Source of the DNA: an uncultured Clostridium sp. | GTDB taxonomy: Bacteria > Cyanobacteriota > Vampirovibrionia > Gastranaerophilales > Gastranaerophilaceae | NCBI GenBank assembly: GCA_905212085.1 | Contig: CAJMDF010000014.1 | Span: forward strand, 1-43,484 | Reading direction: 5' to 3' | DNA: 43,484 bases | Shown here: positions 17,968 through 26,615 of the stretch, one piece after another | How positions within the stretch are numbered: position 1 is the stretch's first letter | Layout: every line of letters begins with the position of its first letter | The notes under the pieces: generated by a model | Seen by the model: only the letters and a program-made list of their open reading frames with translations | The model's database searches: none | What the model was told of the DNA's origin: nothing | Position numbers and translations under genes: made by a program

Positions 17968-19194
17968 ATGATAGATTTCAAATCAACATTAAAAATGGCG
18001 GTAGTATCGCTTAAAATAAACAAAATGCGCTCAATGCTTACAAGCCTTGGTATAATTATTGGTGTAAGTGCCGTAATCATTATGCTAGCGGTAGGCACAG
18101 GTGCAAGTGAAAAAGTCAAACAAGATATGGAATCTATGGGTAGTAACCTCCTTACAATCCGTTCAGCATCAGCCAAAACGGGCGGGGTAAGAATGGGAAT
18201 GGGAACACGCCCAACACTTACAATAAAAGATGCTGAAGCTATTAAAAAAAATGCAAGAGGAATTTCTGCTGTATCCTCAGTAAGCACAGAATCAAAGCAA
18301 CTAACTTACGGAAACCAAAACTGGGCATCAACAGTATATGGAATTAACCCTGAATATTTTTATATAAAAAACTACGAAATAGATTTAGGTAGAGGCTTTA
18401 CCCCAGAAGATATTAAAAACTCCGCAAAAGTAGCCGTCATCGGTGCGACTGTGGCCTCTGAGCTTTTTGGCGACCTTGATCCAAGAGATAGAATTATGAG
18501 AGTCGGAGGAATTCCTTTTAAAGTAATCGGAACTCTTAAATCAAAAGGCAGTATGGGACCAATGGATCAAGACGATTTAATATTTATTCCAATCACAACA
18601 GCACAAAAAAAAGTTTTCGGAACAGTATTTCCAGGAACAGTATCTATGATTGTAGTAAAAGGTTCTGATCCAGATGATGTATCACTAGCTGAAAAAGATA
18701 TTGAAGAATTGCTGGTCGCAAGACACAGAATAGGTAAAAATCAAGAAAATGATTTTGAAATTAGAAATTCTGCGGAATTTCAAGAAAAAATGAAATCCAC
18801 AGTGCAAACATTTGCAATTCTTTTAGCATCAATCGCATCAGTTTCATTACTCGTAGGCGGTATAGGGATTATGAATATTATGCTTGTATCAGTAACAGAA
18901 AGGACTAAGGAAATAGGTATTAGAATGGCGATAGGCGCAAAACCTTCTGATATAAGAGTCCAATTTCTTATAGAATCTTTTCTGCTATCAATAATAGGAG
19001 GACTGATAGGTGTTGCTGTCGGTATTATCGGTGCAGAACTAGTACAAATATCAGGTGTAATGAGTGTATCAATTTCCCTATTTTCTATAATCTTATCATT
19101 AGGATTTTCAGGGGCAATAGGAGTATTATTCGGCTATTACCCCGCATATAAAGCATCTTTATTAAATCCTATTGATGCACTTAGATATGAATAA
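17968..19194 (+). CDS. ABC transporter permease, MacB/FtsX type
   Basis: This 408-residue permease has one membrane helix near the N-terminus (about 26-45). A periplasmic MacB-type domain of about 230 residues follows (starting KVKQDMESMGSNLLTIR). The C-terminal FtsX domain has three membrane helices (about 285-310, 335-360, 368-390) and the conserved SVTERTKEIGIRMAIGAK coupling segment. This is the separate-gene equivalent of the membrane half of MacB. A good AAAAAGGAT ribosome binding site precedes the ATG. The gene ends only 4 bases from the stop of the convergent prepilin-like gene, and I see no terminator in the gap. Confidence 0.93.
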   Translation: MIDFKSTLKMAVVSLKINKMRSMLTSLGIIIGVSAVIIMLAVGTGASEKVKQDMESMGSNLLTIRSASAKTGGVRMGMGTRPTLTIKDAEAIKKNARGISAVSSVSTESKQLTYGNQNWASTVYGINPEYFYIKNYEIDLGRGFTPEDIKNSAKVAVIGATVASELFGDLDPRDRIMRVGGIPFKVIGTLKSKGSMGPMDQDDLIFIPITTAQKKVFGTVFPGTVSMIVVKGSDPDDVSLAEKDIEELLVARHRIGKNQENDFEIRNSAEFQEKMKSTVQTFAILLASIASVSLLVGGIGIMNIMLVSVTERTKEIGIRMAIGAKPSDIRVQFLIESFLLSIIGGLIGVAVGIIGAELVQISGVMSVSISLFSIILSLGFSGAIGVLFGYYPAYKASLLNPIDALRYE

Positions 19195-19198
19195 TAAT

Positions 19199-19906
19199 TT
19201 AATACATTTTCTTAAAAAAGTCAGGATCACTTAATGCTTTTGCTGTGCAAGCTATACCATTTATACTTTCATTAGAATTTTTAGAACAATATTTATCCAT
19301 ATCAGTATAAGTTGTCCCATCCATACCCATAGGTAATAATTTTCCTGTTTCAGTTATCTGGAAAGTAAACAAATCTTTTCCCCAAATATTTGGCTTTTTA
19401 TTTGGTCCATTTACATCTATTGTTATATAAATTCTGTATGGAGTTAAATCAGGATTTTCAATTAATATTAATGTCCCATCTTCTAATAAAATCTGACCAT
19501 CATCAAAAAAAGATGTTTTAACTGCTTGAGATTTATTATATGTTTTATAATTTTCAAAAGACTTATTAGGATTATACGATCCACCCTCATCCTGTGTACC
19601 TGTTATAATTCCGGACTGATCAACAGTTTTAAGAGACTTGAAATATTTTCTATAGATTGGTGCAAACGTTCTTGCCGGATAATTTACCGGTAAAATATCT
19701 TCTCCAACATCATATTTCATCAAATCTAATGCCTGCGAAATCTCAGAATACCCCTTATTTAAAGCCGCCTGTAATTCTTTATTTTGAGAATTATTAATCA
19801 ATGCAGGCATTGTCATGGCTGCAACAACACCAATTATACCTAAAGTTATTAAGACCTCTGCTAATGTAAATCCGAATCTGTCATTACGAGACTTTTGTTG
19901 AAGCAA
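19199..19906 (-). CDS. Prepilin-like protein (type IV pilin/pseudopilin N-terminus), out of frame with its leader
   Basis: This frame encodes a prepilin peptidase substrate. G^FTLAEVLITLGIIGVV has the cleavage glycine, the conserved glutamate at mature position 5 and the hydrophobic assembly helix. The mature part has about 220 residues. It ends in a domain containing ITIDVNGPNKKPN, GKDLFTFQI and paired C-terminal cysteines, shared with the second prepilin-like gene at 27.3-28.1 kb. No convincing ribosome binding site precedes the in-frame TTG at 19906. The frame stays open upstream through a poly-G tract, where it loses register with a well-formed start at 20097. The gene is therefore probably OFF in this sequence and ON with 11 or 8 Gs. 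It could alternatively be expressed weakly from an internal start. Confidence 0.8.
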   Translation of the reverse strand: MLQQKSRNDRFGFTLAEVLITLGIIGVVAAMTMPALINNSQNKELQAALNKGYSEISQALDLMKYDVGEDILPVNYPARTFAPIYRKYFKSLKTVDQSGIITGTQDEGGSYNPNKSFENYKTYNKSQAVKTSFFDDGQILLEDGTLILIENPDLTPYRIYITIDVNGPNKKPNIWGKDLFTFQITETGKLLPMGMDGTTYTDMDKYCSKNSNESINGIACTAKALSDPDFFKKMY

Positions 19907-19995
19907 TGCAGCTTTTACTTTTAATAATACACTGGATCCTTTCGGATATTCTCCATCGTGATGATAGTTTTCCCCAAAGCCTTGCGATACAAGCT

Positions 19996-20097
19996 CTAAA
20001 TTGCCCCCCCCCCGAAAAATGCAGAGTTAGATAAAACTACACAAGATCTATTTGTCTTGGCAGATTTTTGTATCTGTTTAGACTCAAATCTTTTCAT
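19996..20097 (-). CDS. Leader ORF of the first prepilin-like gene, ended by poly-G register
   Basis: ATG 20097 has an AAAGGAG ribosome binding site 8 bases upstream. It opens a 33-codon frame beginning MKRFESKQIQ that runs into ten Gs (20004-20013) at codon 29 and stops at TAG just after. One extra G would join it to the prepilin frame through NLELVSQGFGEN. The start of the leader (MKR, aromatic or leucine, ES) matches that of the second prepilin gene. This is most likely the true start of the prepilin gene rather than an independent peptide. Confidence 0.7.
   Translation of the reverse strand: MKRFESKQIQKSAKTNRSCVVLSNSAFFGGGAI
20004..20013 (-). repeat. Poly-G tract (10 G on the coding strand)
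   Basis: Ten C residues on the plus strand (ten G on the coding strand) lie inside the leader of a prepilin-like gene, in a genome where long G runs are otherwise absent from this window. A tract of this length is prone to slipped-strand length change. Confidence 0.9.
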
Positions 20098-20128
20098 ACT
20101 TATTGCTCCTTTCTAAAGTTCTTATTTT

Positions 20129-20157
20129 ATTATAAAGTATCTTTTTTGATATTTCAA
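20129..20157 (-). promoter_or_regulatory. Promoter of the first prepilin-like gene
   Basis: On the minus strand TTGAAA (20152-20157) and TATAAT (20129-20134) are exactly 17 bases apart, placing the transcript start about 25 bases before ATG 20097. The -35 box abuts the aroE stop codon. This promoter supports ATG 20097 as the real gene start. Confidence 0.65.
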
Positions 20158-20158
20158 C

Positions 20159-21385
20159 TTATAGCACCTCAAGTGCTGCAATTTTCATATCTTTCCAATC
20201 AGGAGAGTTCCCAAACCATATTTCTTGAGCAGCTACAGCTTGAAATACAAGCATATCAAGTCCTGTAATAGTTCTTAAATTTAACTTTTCTGCAGCTCTT
20301 ATTAATACTGTTTTTTTCGGATTATAAATCACGTCATACACTACAGCCTCGCGATTTAATGATTCTAATGCATACATTTCTACAGGCATCATATCCCCTG
20401 CTTTGCCTAGCATTCCGATAGGTGTTGTATTGACCAGCATTGCATATTCACCTAAATTACGAATATTTTCAATTTGATAAACATTAAAATTAACTGCAGG
20501 GAATTTTCTTCTTACATAATTCATCAAATCAATCGAATTTGGGATATTTCGAGTAAAAAAGGCAATTTCCTGAACTCCGCACTCACTCAAAGCTACACAA
20601 GCTGCATGAGCAGCTCCGCCTGTGCCTAAAATTGCAACTTTTTTACCACGTAAATCAATATCTTTAGGTATTGCTCTTCTAAAGCCTATTACATCTGTAT
20701 TATAAGCTTTTAATGATTTATCTGCCTCAACATAAACAGTATTTACGGCACGAGCTAAATCCGCATAATGATCAACTTCATTAACAAATAATGAAATCGG
20801 CAATTTTAACGGAATAGTTACATTAAACCCCTTATATCCGTTAGCTTTTAACCATTTAATCCTATCCACAAGATTATCTGGAGGAGTTTCTAAAATATCA
20901 TACGTTGCATTTAGCCCCAAACTTTTGAACCCTGCTTCATGAATTACTTTAGACAAAGAATGTCCTAAAGGATAACCAATAAGACCGAATTTATTTTCTC
21001 TGCTATCTTTAATTTCTGGTCTAGAAAATGATTGATTTATTGGGCTGCTATTATATTTTGGAGTTTCTTGCATTTTGGAAGGACCAAATACATAAGAAGG
21101 AACCTCCGTTTTTACAGTTTCAGGCTGCATTCCGCTATATGGCTGTTGATGAGGGATTGTATTTTCTTGAGATGATAACTGATCTTGAATTGTGCGCTGA
21201 ACATATTTAGGTTCTTCTTGAACCTGTTGTTGATTAACTTGAGATAAAGTTTGTTCTGATTTACTGGAAGTCGTAGATGATTCAGATACAGGGGAAGATG
21301 TTCCTTGCGCCTTCAATTCTTCTACCGTAATTCCTAATTTTTTAGCCTTTTTAGCCAGATATCTCTCATACAATTCAGGATTCAT
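20159..21385 (-). CDS. aroE: Shikimate dehydrogenase with long N-terminal extension
   Basis: Shikimate dehydrogenase performs NADPH-dependent reduction of 3-dehydroshikimate in aromatic amino acid synthesis. The enzyme core starts near residue 132 (KFGLIGYPLGHSLS). It keeps the shikimate-binding SLS, the catalytic lysine in NVTIPLK (K194), the catalytic aspartate in YNTDVIG (D231) and the NADP loop GTGGAAHA (254-261). Unusually, about 130 residues precede the core: a charged helix-like start (ELYERYLAKKAKKLGITVEEL) and then a Q, S, P and T-rich low-complexity stretch. The extension is genuine as far as the sequence shows, because a GAGAGGG ribosome binding site sits 7 bases before the ATG. 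It is the last gene of the lptC-to-aroE run. Confidence 0.93.
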   Translation of the reverse strand: MNPELYERYLAKKAKKLGITVEELKAQGTSSPVSESSTTSSKSEQTLSQVNQQQVQEEPKYVQRTIQDQLSSQENTIPHQQPYSGMQPETVKTEVPSYVFGPSKMQETPKYNSSPINQSFSRPEIKDSRENKFGLIGYPLGHSLSKVIHEAGFKSLGLNATYDILETPPDNLVDRIKWLKANGYKGFNVTIPLKLPISLFVNEVDHYADLARAVNTVYVEADKSLKAYNTDVIGFRRAIPKDIDLRGKKVAILGTGGAAHAACVALSECGVQEIAFFTRNIPNSIDLMNYVRRKFPAVNFNVYQIENIRNLGEYAMLVNTTPIGMLGKAGDMMPVEMYALESLNREAVVYDVIYNPKKTVLIRAAEKLNLRTITGLDMLVFQAVAAQEIWFGNSPDWKDMKIAALEVL

Positions 21386-21419
21386 TTTTATACCCTCTCA
21401 AAAATTAATATTATTCACT

Positions 21420-23720
21420 TTAATTTTCAGAATCTTCATTTAATTCTTTTTTATAATTACATTTCAAGCTTGAACATGCAATCACATTACCTTTTTTCAA
21501 GATCTTTTTAACAAGTAGAGCTCCGCATTCAGGGCAAGTTTCTCCTGTCGGCTCATTCCATAATGTAAAATCACATTCAGGATATTTATCGCACCCATAA
21601 AATATAGTTCCGCGTTTCGATTTTCTCTCAACGATTGTTCCTTTTCCGCATTTAGGGCAAGTTACACCAGTTGATTTTCGATATGGTTTTCTATGCTTAC
21701 AATTTTCATTTGTACATTCCATATATTTTCCATACGGACCTGTCTTGAATATCATATTAGAACCGCATTTTTCACATTTTTCTTCACAAACTTCAGGTTC
21801 ATTTGAATTTTCTTCCCCTGTATCTTCAGATAATGCATTCAAAGACATCATTGTTTTACAATCAGGATACCCTGAACAGCCTAAGAATTGTGAACCGTTT
21901 TTCCCAATTCTCAACACCATAGGCTTTCCACAATTCGGACATTTAATTTTACTTTCAATTTTTACACGTTCACCGGTTTGGAGTGCTTTATTTACCTCTT
22001 GAATAAACGGTTCATAAAAATTTTCCAAAACGTCATTCCAAACAGCTTTTTTCTCTGCTATTTGGTCTAGTTTTGTTTCCATGCCCGCAGTAAATTTATA
22101 ATCCATAATATCTGCGAATTGCGCCACCAATTGTTTTGAAACAGTTCTTCCTAAAAGTGTAGGATGTAAAGCTTTGTCTTTCTTTTCTACATACTTACGA
22201 GTTTGAATAACAGTAATAATTGTTGCGTAAGTAGATGGACGTCCGATTCCATATTCTTCCAAAGCTTTTACAAGTGATGCTTCATTATATCTAGGAGGAG
22301 GTTGTGTAAAATGCTGTTTTGGATCAACTTTAAGGCATTTAACTTTATCCCCTTCATTCAAATCAGGAATCTTTGCTTCAGCTTCTTGCTCATCTTCATC
22401 AGCATCATTATAAACTTTTAAAAATCCGTCAAAAGTTACCTTACTTGTCCCAGCCTTTAATGTATAATCACCTGCTGTAATTTCTACTGTCTTATTTGCA
22501 ACTTCTGCAGGAGTCATTTGAGATGACATAAATTTTTCCCAAATCAATTTATACAATTTATATTGATCATTATCCAAGTATTTTTTTATACTTTCAGGAG
22601 TCCTTTCAGGATAAGAAGGTCTGATAGCTTCGTGAGCGTCCTGTACATTTTGTTTGCCTTTTACATAAATATTCGGTTTATCCGGATAATATTTATCCCC
22701 ATAATTTGCTAAAATATAATCTTTAGCCATGCTTTGAGCATCATCTGATACCCTTACACTATCGGTTCTCATATATGTAATTAAACCGACTGGAGTTCCG
22801 TCAATTTCTATACCTTCATACAACTTTTGAGCAACCTGCATTGTTTTTTGAACACCAAAACCGAGTTTTGAACTTGCAGCACGCTGCATTGTAGATGTTA
22901 TAAAAGGCGCTGTAGGTTTTCTTTTGGTTGATTTTTTAGTTACTTTTGTAATATCCAATTCTGAAGGATAATTTTTCAAGAAATCTACAATTTTTTGAGC
23001 TTCATCTTTATTTTTAATATTTTTATCAACAGCTTTACCTTTAATTTTAGAAAGTTCTGCCTCAAAAGATTTTCCGTCTTTATCCAATATTGTATGAATA
23101 GACCAGTATTCTTGAGGGACAAAAGCTTCAATTTCTTCTTCTCTTTCGCAAATCATACGTAAAGCAACAGATTGCACTCTACCTGCAGATAAATTTCTGT
23201 TACCGATTTGTTTCCACAATACAGGGCTTAACTTATAACCCACAAGCTTATCCAAAATTTGTCTTGTCTGCTGAGCTTTTACCATATCCATATCAATCCC
23301 GCGAGGATTTTCAACAGAATGTTTTACAGCTTTTGGAGTAATTTCGTTAAATACTATTCGACAAATTTTATCATCCGGCACTTTTAGAATTTGTCTTACA
23401 TGCCAAGCAATAGCTTCTCCCTCACGGTCAGGGTCGGATGCAAGATAAACTTTATCAGCTTTTTTAGCCATTTCATTGAGTTTTTTAACAACAGCCTGCT
23501 TACCTGGGATAACCTCAAATTTTGGTTGAAAATGATTTTTTATATCAAAACCTAAATTTTCAGTTGTAGGGTCTTTAGTAGGTAAATTTCTTACATGCCC
23601 GTAGCTTGCTTCTATCTGATAACTATCCCCCAAAATCTTTCTTATAGTTTTAGATTTTGCAGGAGACTCAACTATTACTAATGCTTTTTCTTTTTTCTTT
23701 TCAGTCGCTTTTGTCGCCAT
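21420..23720 (-). CDS. topA: DNA topoisomerase I
   Basis: This 766-residue type IA topoisomerase relaxes negative supercoils. The Toprim domain starts with LVIVESPAKSKTI (residues 14-26) and has the DPDREGEA metal site (96-103). The catalytic tyrosine is Y316 in TYMRTDSVRVS. RPSTYATII closes the gate region. The C-terminus carries four zinc-ribbon modules, each with two CxxC-like pairs, starting at CPNCGKP, CEKCGSN, CPKCGKG and CPECGAL. Family members differ in their number of ribbons. A GGTGG ribosome binding site precedes the ATG. It lies between dprA (36 bases upstream) and aroE (34 bases downstream), an arrangement in which dprA-topA adjacency is common in bacteria. Confidence 0.96.
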   Translation of the reverse strand: MATKATEKKKEKALVIVESPAKSKTIRKILGDSYQIEASYGHVRNLPTKDPTTENLGFDIKNHFQPKFEVIPGKQAVVKKLNEMAKKADKVYLASDPDREGEAIAWHVRQILKVPDDKICRIVFNEITPKAVKHSVENPRGIDMDMVKAQQTRQILDKLVGYKLSPVLWKQIGNRNLSAGRVQSVALRMICEREEEIEAFVPQEYWSIHTILDKDGKSFEAELSKIKGKAVDKNIKNKDEAQKIVDFLKNYPSELDITKVTKKSTKRKPTAPFITSTMQRAASSKLGFGVQKTMQVAQKLYEGIEIDGTPVGLITYMRTDSVRVSDDAQSMAKDYILANYGDKYYPDKPNIYVKGKQNVQDAHEAIRPSYPERTPESIKKYLDNDQYKLYKLIWEKFMSSQMTPAEVANKTVEITAGDYTLKAGTSKVTFDGFLKVYNDADEDEQEAEAKIPDLNEGDKVKCLKVDPKQHFTQPPPRYNEASLVKALEEYGIGRPSTYATIITVIQTRKYVEKKDKALHPTLLGRTVSKQLVAQFADIMDYKFTAGMETKLDQIAEKKAVWNDVLENFYEPFIQEVNKALQTGERVKIESKIKCPNCGKPMVLRIGKNGSQFLGCSGYPDCKTMMSLNALSEDTGEENSNEPEVCEEKCEKCGSNMIFKTGPYGKYMECTNENCKHRKPYRKSTGVTCPKCGKGTIVERKSKRGTIFYGCDKYPECDFTLWNEPTGETCPECGALLVKKILKKGNVIACSSLKCNYKKELNEDSEN

Positions 23721-23756
23721 TATTTATACCACCTATATACAAAATACTCATAGAAA

Positions 23757-24857
23757 TTATGAGCAATTAACAGGATTCACTCTCTTATATCTGTCCCCGT
23801 CGACTTGTTTAATTATCCCTTTAAGCTCCATCATTGTCAAGTACATCAACAAATTATCTATACTTAATTTAGTATATGATTGAATTTCATCAACACATTT
23901 TTCTTCTACTTCAAGAGCTTCATATATTATTTTTTCATCTTCACTTAATTCTGGCAAATCAAATAAACTTTTTTGTTCTATTTTAATTTCCCAACCTAGT
24001 GCCTCTAAAATATCGTCTGCACTTGTAACTAATGTTGCACCGTTTTTTAATAATTTATAAATTCCTTGAGTATTAGGGTTTGTAATTAATCCTGGAATAC
24101 ACATTAGTTCTCGGCCTTGTTCTAATGTTAGATTTGCAGTAATCAATGCTCCGCTTTTTAATGAAGCTTCCGCTACAAGCGTGCCATATGACAAACCTGA
24201 TACAATTCTGTTTCTTTGAGGGAATCTAAATTTTAGCGGTTCAAATGTCGGGAAATATTCCGTAACTACAGCCCCACAACCGTTTTCAATACGGTTATAC
24301 AAATCTTTATTCGCTGCAGGATAAGTAAAATCAAAACCGCTTGCAATGACACCTATTGTCTTTAATCCATTGTCTAAAGCTGCAAGATGAGCTGTAGTAT
24401 CAATTCCTGATGCTAAGCCTGACACAATACAAATATCAGTATTTTGAAATTCTCCAATAATTTGTCTTAATGCTTCTTTAGCGTAAGAAGTAGCTTTTCT
24501 GGAACCTACAACAGCCAAAGTTTTATTCAAATTACAAGAAAATAAATCACCCTTGTAATACAAAACAGATGGAGGATTTTCAATATGTCTCAACATTTGC
24601 GGATAATTTTCATCATCAAATGTTAAATATTTGATACCACGATTTGCAACTTCTTCAAATGTTTTATCAACATCTATTTTATCGCGTAACCGTAAAAATT
24701 TTTCAGCCTTTTTTACACTCAGTCCATCTATATCAGATAATTTATCAGCATTAAATGCTTCCTCAATATCTCCAAAATAATTGTACAGCCTTTGTATAAA
24801 AGTGCTGTCAATTTCTTCTATTGATGAAAAAGCTATCCAATACTTACTTTTTGTCAT
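23757..24857 (-). CDS. dprA: DNA-processing protein DprA
   Basis: This 366-residue DprA/Smf protein loads RecA onto incoming single-stranded DNA during natural transformation. An N-terminal helical (SAM-like) region is followed by the Rossmann-like core with VVGSRKATS (116-124), SGLASGID (146-153), GVIASGFDFTYP, FPQRNRIVSGLS (212-223) and the GALITANLTLEQGRE segment. A short C-terminal winged-helix-like domain covers about residues 300-360. The start codon lies inside the last codons of the upstream TPR gene (14-base overlap), indicating translational coupling. No other competence genes are in the window, but the two pilin-like genes flanking this operon could in principle belong to a DNA-uptake pilus. 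Confidence 0.95.
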   Translation of the reverse strand: MTKSKYWIAFSSIEEIDSTFIQRLYNYFGDIEEAFNADKLSDIDGLSVKKAEKFLRLRDKIDVDKTFEEVANRGIKYLTFDDENYPQMLRHIENPPSVLYYKGDLFSCNLNKTLAVVGSRKATSYAKEALRQIIGEFQNTDICIVSGLASGIDTTAHLAALDNGLKTIGVIASGFDFTYPAANKDLYNRIENGCGAVVTEYFPTFEPLKFRFPQRNRIVSGLSYGTLVAEASLKSGALITANLTLEQGRELMCIPGLITNPNTQGIYKLLKNGATLVTSADDILEALGWEIKIEQKSLFDLPELSEDEKIIYEALEVEEKCVDEIQSYTKLSIDNLLMYLTMMELKGIIKQVDGDRYKRVNPVNCS

Positions 24858-25629
24858 TTTGTTTTTTCTTAATTCTACTGATTAATTCTTTTATTTTATC
24901 GACTTCTTCTTTTGGAATATCAAGATTTATGTAATCTTCAAAATATTCAATTGCATCATCATAATCCCCACGTGCAAAGAATAAAATTCCGGCTTTTTTA
25001 TACGCAGGAGAAAATGAATCATTATGAGCAATTGCTTTTAAGAAATTAGAAAGAGCCTTATCTATTTCATCATTAGCTTCGTAAGCTTCTCCTAAATAAT
25101 AATATATCCAAGGATTTTCATTTTTATAATCAAGAACATTTTCAAAATTCTCTATAGCACTTGCATAATTACCTAATTCATAATGAACTCTTCCTAAATC
25201 ATAATAAACATCAAAATTGTCAGGCTGTTTTTCCAAAATATGTTCTAATTCATCAATAGCCAAATCAAGTCTTGCATCTTCCATATAGAATCTTGCTAAA
25301 TAATGACGCAATACAAGATTATCCGGAATTTCCTGAATACCTCTTGAAACAAGTTCAATTCCTTTTCCCATATCTCTATCACGATAATATATATCAGATA
25401 AATTAATATACACTTGAGGTAATCTCGGATTTAATTCTAGAGCTCTCAAATAATTTTTTTCAGCTTTGTCATAATCTTTCAAATTTGCATAACAAAGTGC
25501 AATATTATTATATAGTTCAGCATTATCAGCACAAGTTTCCAATACAGAACTAAAAGCATCTATAGCTTTTTGATATTCACCTTTTTGATATAATTCTATT
25601 GCCTTATCAACTTTTTCTTTTTCACTCAT
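24844..25629 (-). CDS. Tetratricopeptide repeat protein
   Basis: This 261-residue protein is made almost entirely of about seven TPR units in tandem. Typical repeat cores are YNNIALCYANLKDYDKAEKNY, YINLSDIYYRDRDMGKGIEL and YYDLGRVHYELGNYASAIENF, with the A/G-8, Y-11 and A-20 positions in place. It has no signal peptide or membrane helix, so it probably acts as a cytoplasmic scaffold. It lies between lptA-like and dprA genes, starting 2 bases after the former and overlapping the latter by 14. Its partner cannot be told from sequence. Confidence 0.9.
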   Translation of the reverse strand: MSEKEKVDKAIELYQKGEYQKAIDAFSSVLETCADNAELYNNIALCYANLKDYDKAEKNYLRALELNPRLPQVYINLSDIYYRDRDMGKGIELVSRGIQEIPDNLVLRHYLARFYMEDARLDLAIDELEHILEKQPDNFDVYYDLGRVHYELGNYASAIENFENVLDYKNENPWIYYYLGEAYEANDEIDKALSNFLKAIAHNDSFSPAYKKAGILFFARGDYDDAIEYFEDYINLDIPKEEVDKIKELISRIKKKQNDKK

Positions 25630-25631
25630 TT

Positions 25632-26615
25632 TTATAACCCTAATCCTATACCGCCATCACTATCACTATTGTCACCTGAACCGATATTTTTTATAACAGT
25701 TCTTGTATTTCCGTCAGCATGGAAATTTTTCGGCTTCATTGTCATTTTAATTTTATCAGCATAAATAGTCCTTACGCCTTGTGTAATACTTGAACGTCCG
25801 GTAAAATAAGCCTCATTTGGTTTACCTTCCTTATTCGGATACAATGTAAGTTTTGGACCTACAGCATAATAATCCTGATACCAAACCCTAACGTTTCCTG
25901 ATGCATTAAAAATGTTTTTGTCCTGAGCATATTCTTGCCTGCTCGATTTTAATACCAAAGTAGCACCATCGTCCATTATTGCTTTAGATGTTGTGTTACC
26001 TGTAGCTGTCAAAACTTTTGTTCCTGCATTATAATAAAATCTATCAGCATAAGAATCATTACTTTGCTGTTTAATTCTAGCATTTCCAATAAGCTCAATA
26101 TCTTTCAAATCACCGTTTTTATCAGTCTTAACTTTTGCTTTGTCAGAAAAAGTATCCAAATCTTTATATTTTATTGTAACAGCACCGGTAGCAGTCATAA
26201 TTCCTGTTTTAGTATCATATTCCTGCTCATCTGCATTTATTACAACAATAGGAGTCTTGCCGTCAAATACTGTGGATTGAGTATCACCCTGTGCTTTTAC
26301 AACTTTTGTGATCAAAGACATTTTTAAAATATTAGCTTTTACTTCTCTTTTTTTATTCTTTTTAACCTCATACGCATAAGGTTTGTTATAAAAAGTTGCT
26401 GTATCTAATTTTTGATTTTCATCCATGCTTACATCTGCAGAATCTCCAACAACATGCAAATCGTCTACAGATACCTTTACATCTCCCTCAAACTTAAGTT
26501 TATTTTCCTGCTCGCTATAACTTTGAGTTTTTGATTCGATTATAAGATCAGAAGCTTGAACAATCAAACCTGTTGCAAATAGTGCTATCAATAATGTTAA
26601 TAATACTTTTTTCAC
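25632..26615 (-). CDS. lptA: LptA/OstA-like periplasmic lipopolysaccharide transport protein
   Basis: This 327-residue exported protein is built of OstA/LptA-type beta repeats. The start codon is GTG with AAGGAG 5 bases upstream, and it overlaps the lptC stop (GTGA). A signal peptide spans residues 1-21 (ending VQASD). Repeated strand patterns follow: KLKFEGDVKVSVDDLHVVGDSADV, then INADEQEYDTKTGIMTATGAV, then NIFNASGNVRVWYQDYYAVG. LptA forms the periplasmic bridge that carries lipopolysaccharide to the outer membrane. This protein is clearly longer than E. coli LptA (about 185 residues), so it may hold two or more jellyroll units. It is coupled to an LptC-like gene, which supports the role. 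Confidence 0.85.
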   Translation of the reverse strand: MKKVLLTLLIALFATGLIVQASDLIIESKTQSYSEQENKLKFEGDVKVSVDDLHVVGDSADVSMDENQKLDTATFYNKPYAYEVKKNKKREVKANILKMSLITKVVKAQGDTQSTVFDGKTPIVVINADEQEYDTKTGIMTATGAVTIKYKDLDTFSDKAKVKTDKNGDLKDIELIGNARIKQQSNDSYADRFYYNAGTKVLTATGNTTSKAIMDDGATLVLKSSRQEYAQDKNIFNASGNVRVWYQDYYAVGPKLTLYPNKEGKPNEAYFTGRSSITQGVRTIYADKIKMTMKPKNFHADGNTRTVIKNIGSGDNSDSDGGIGLGL

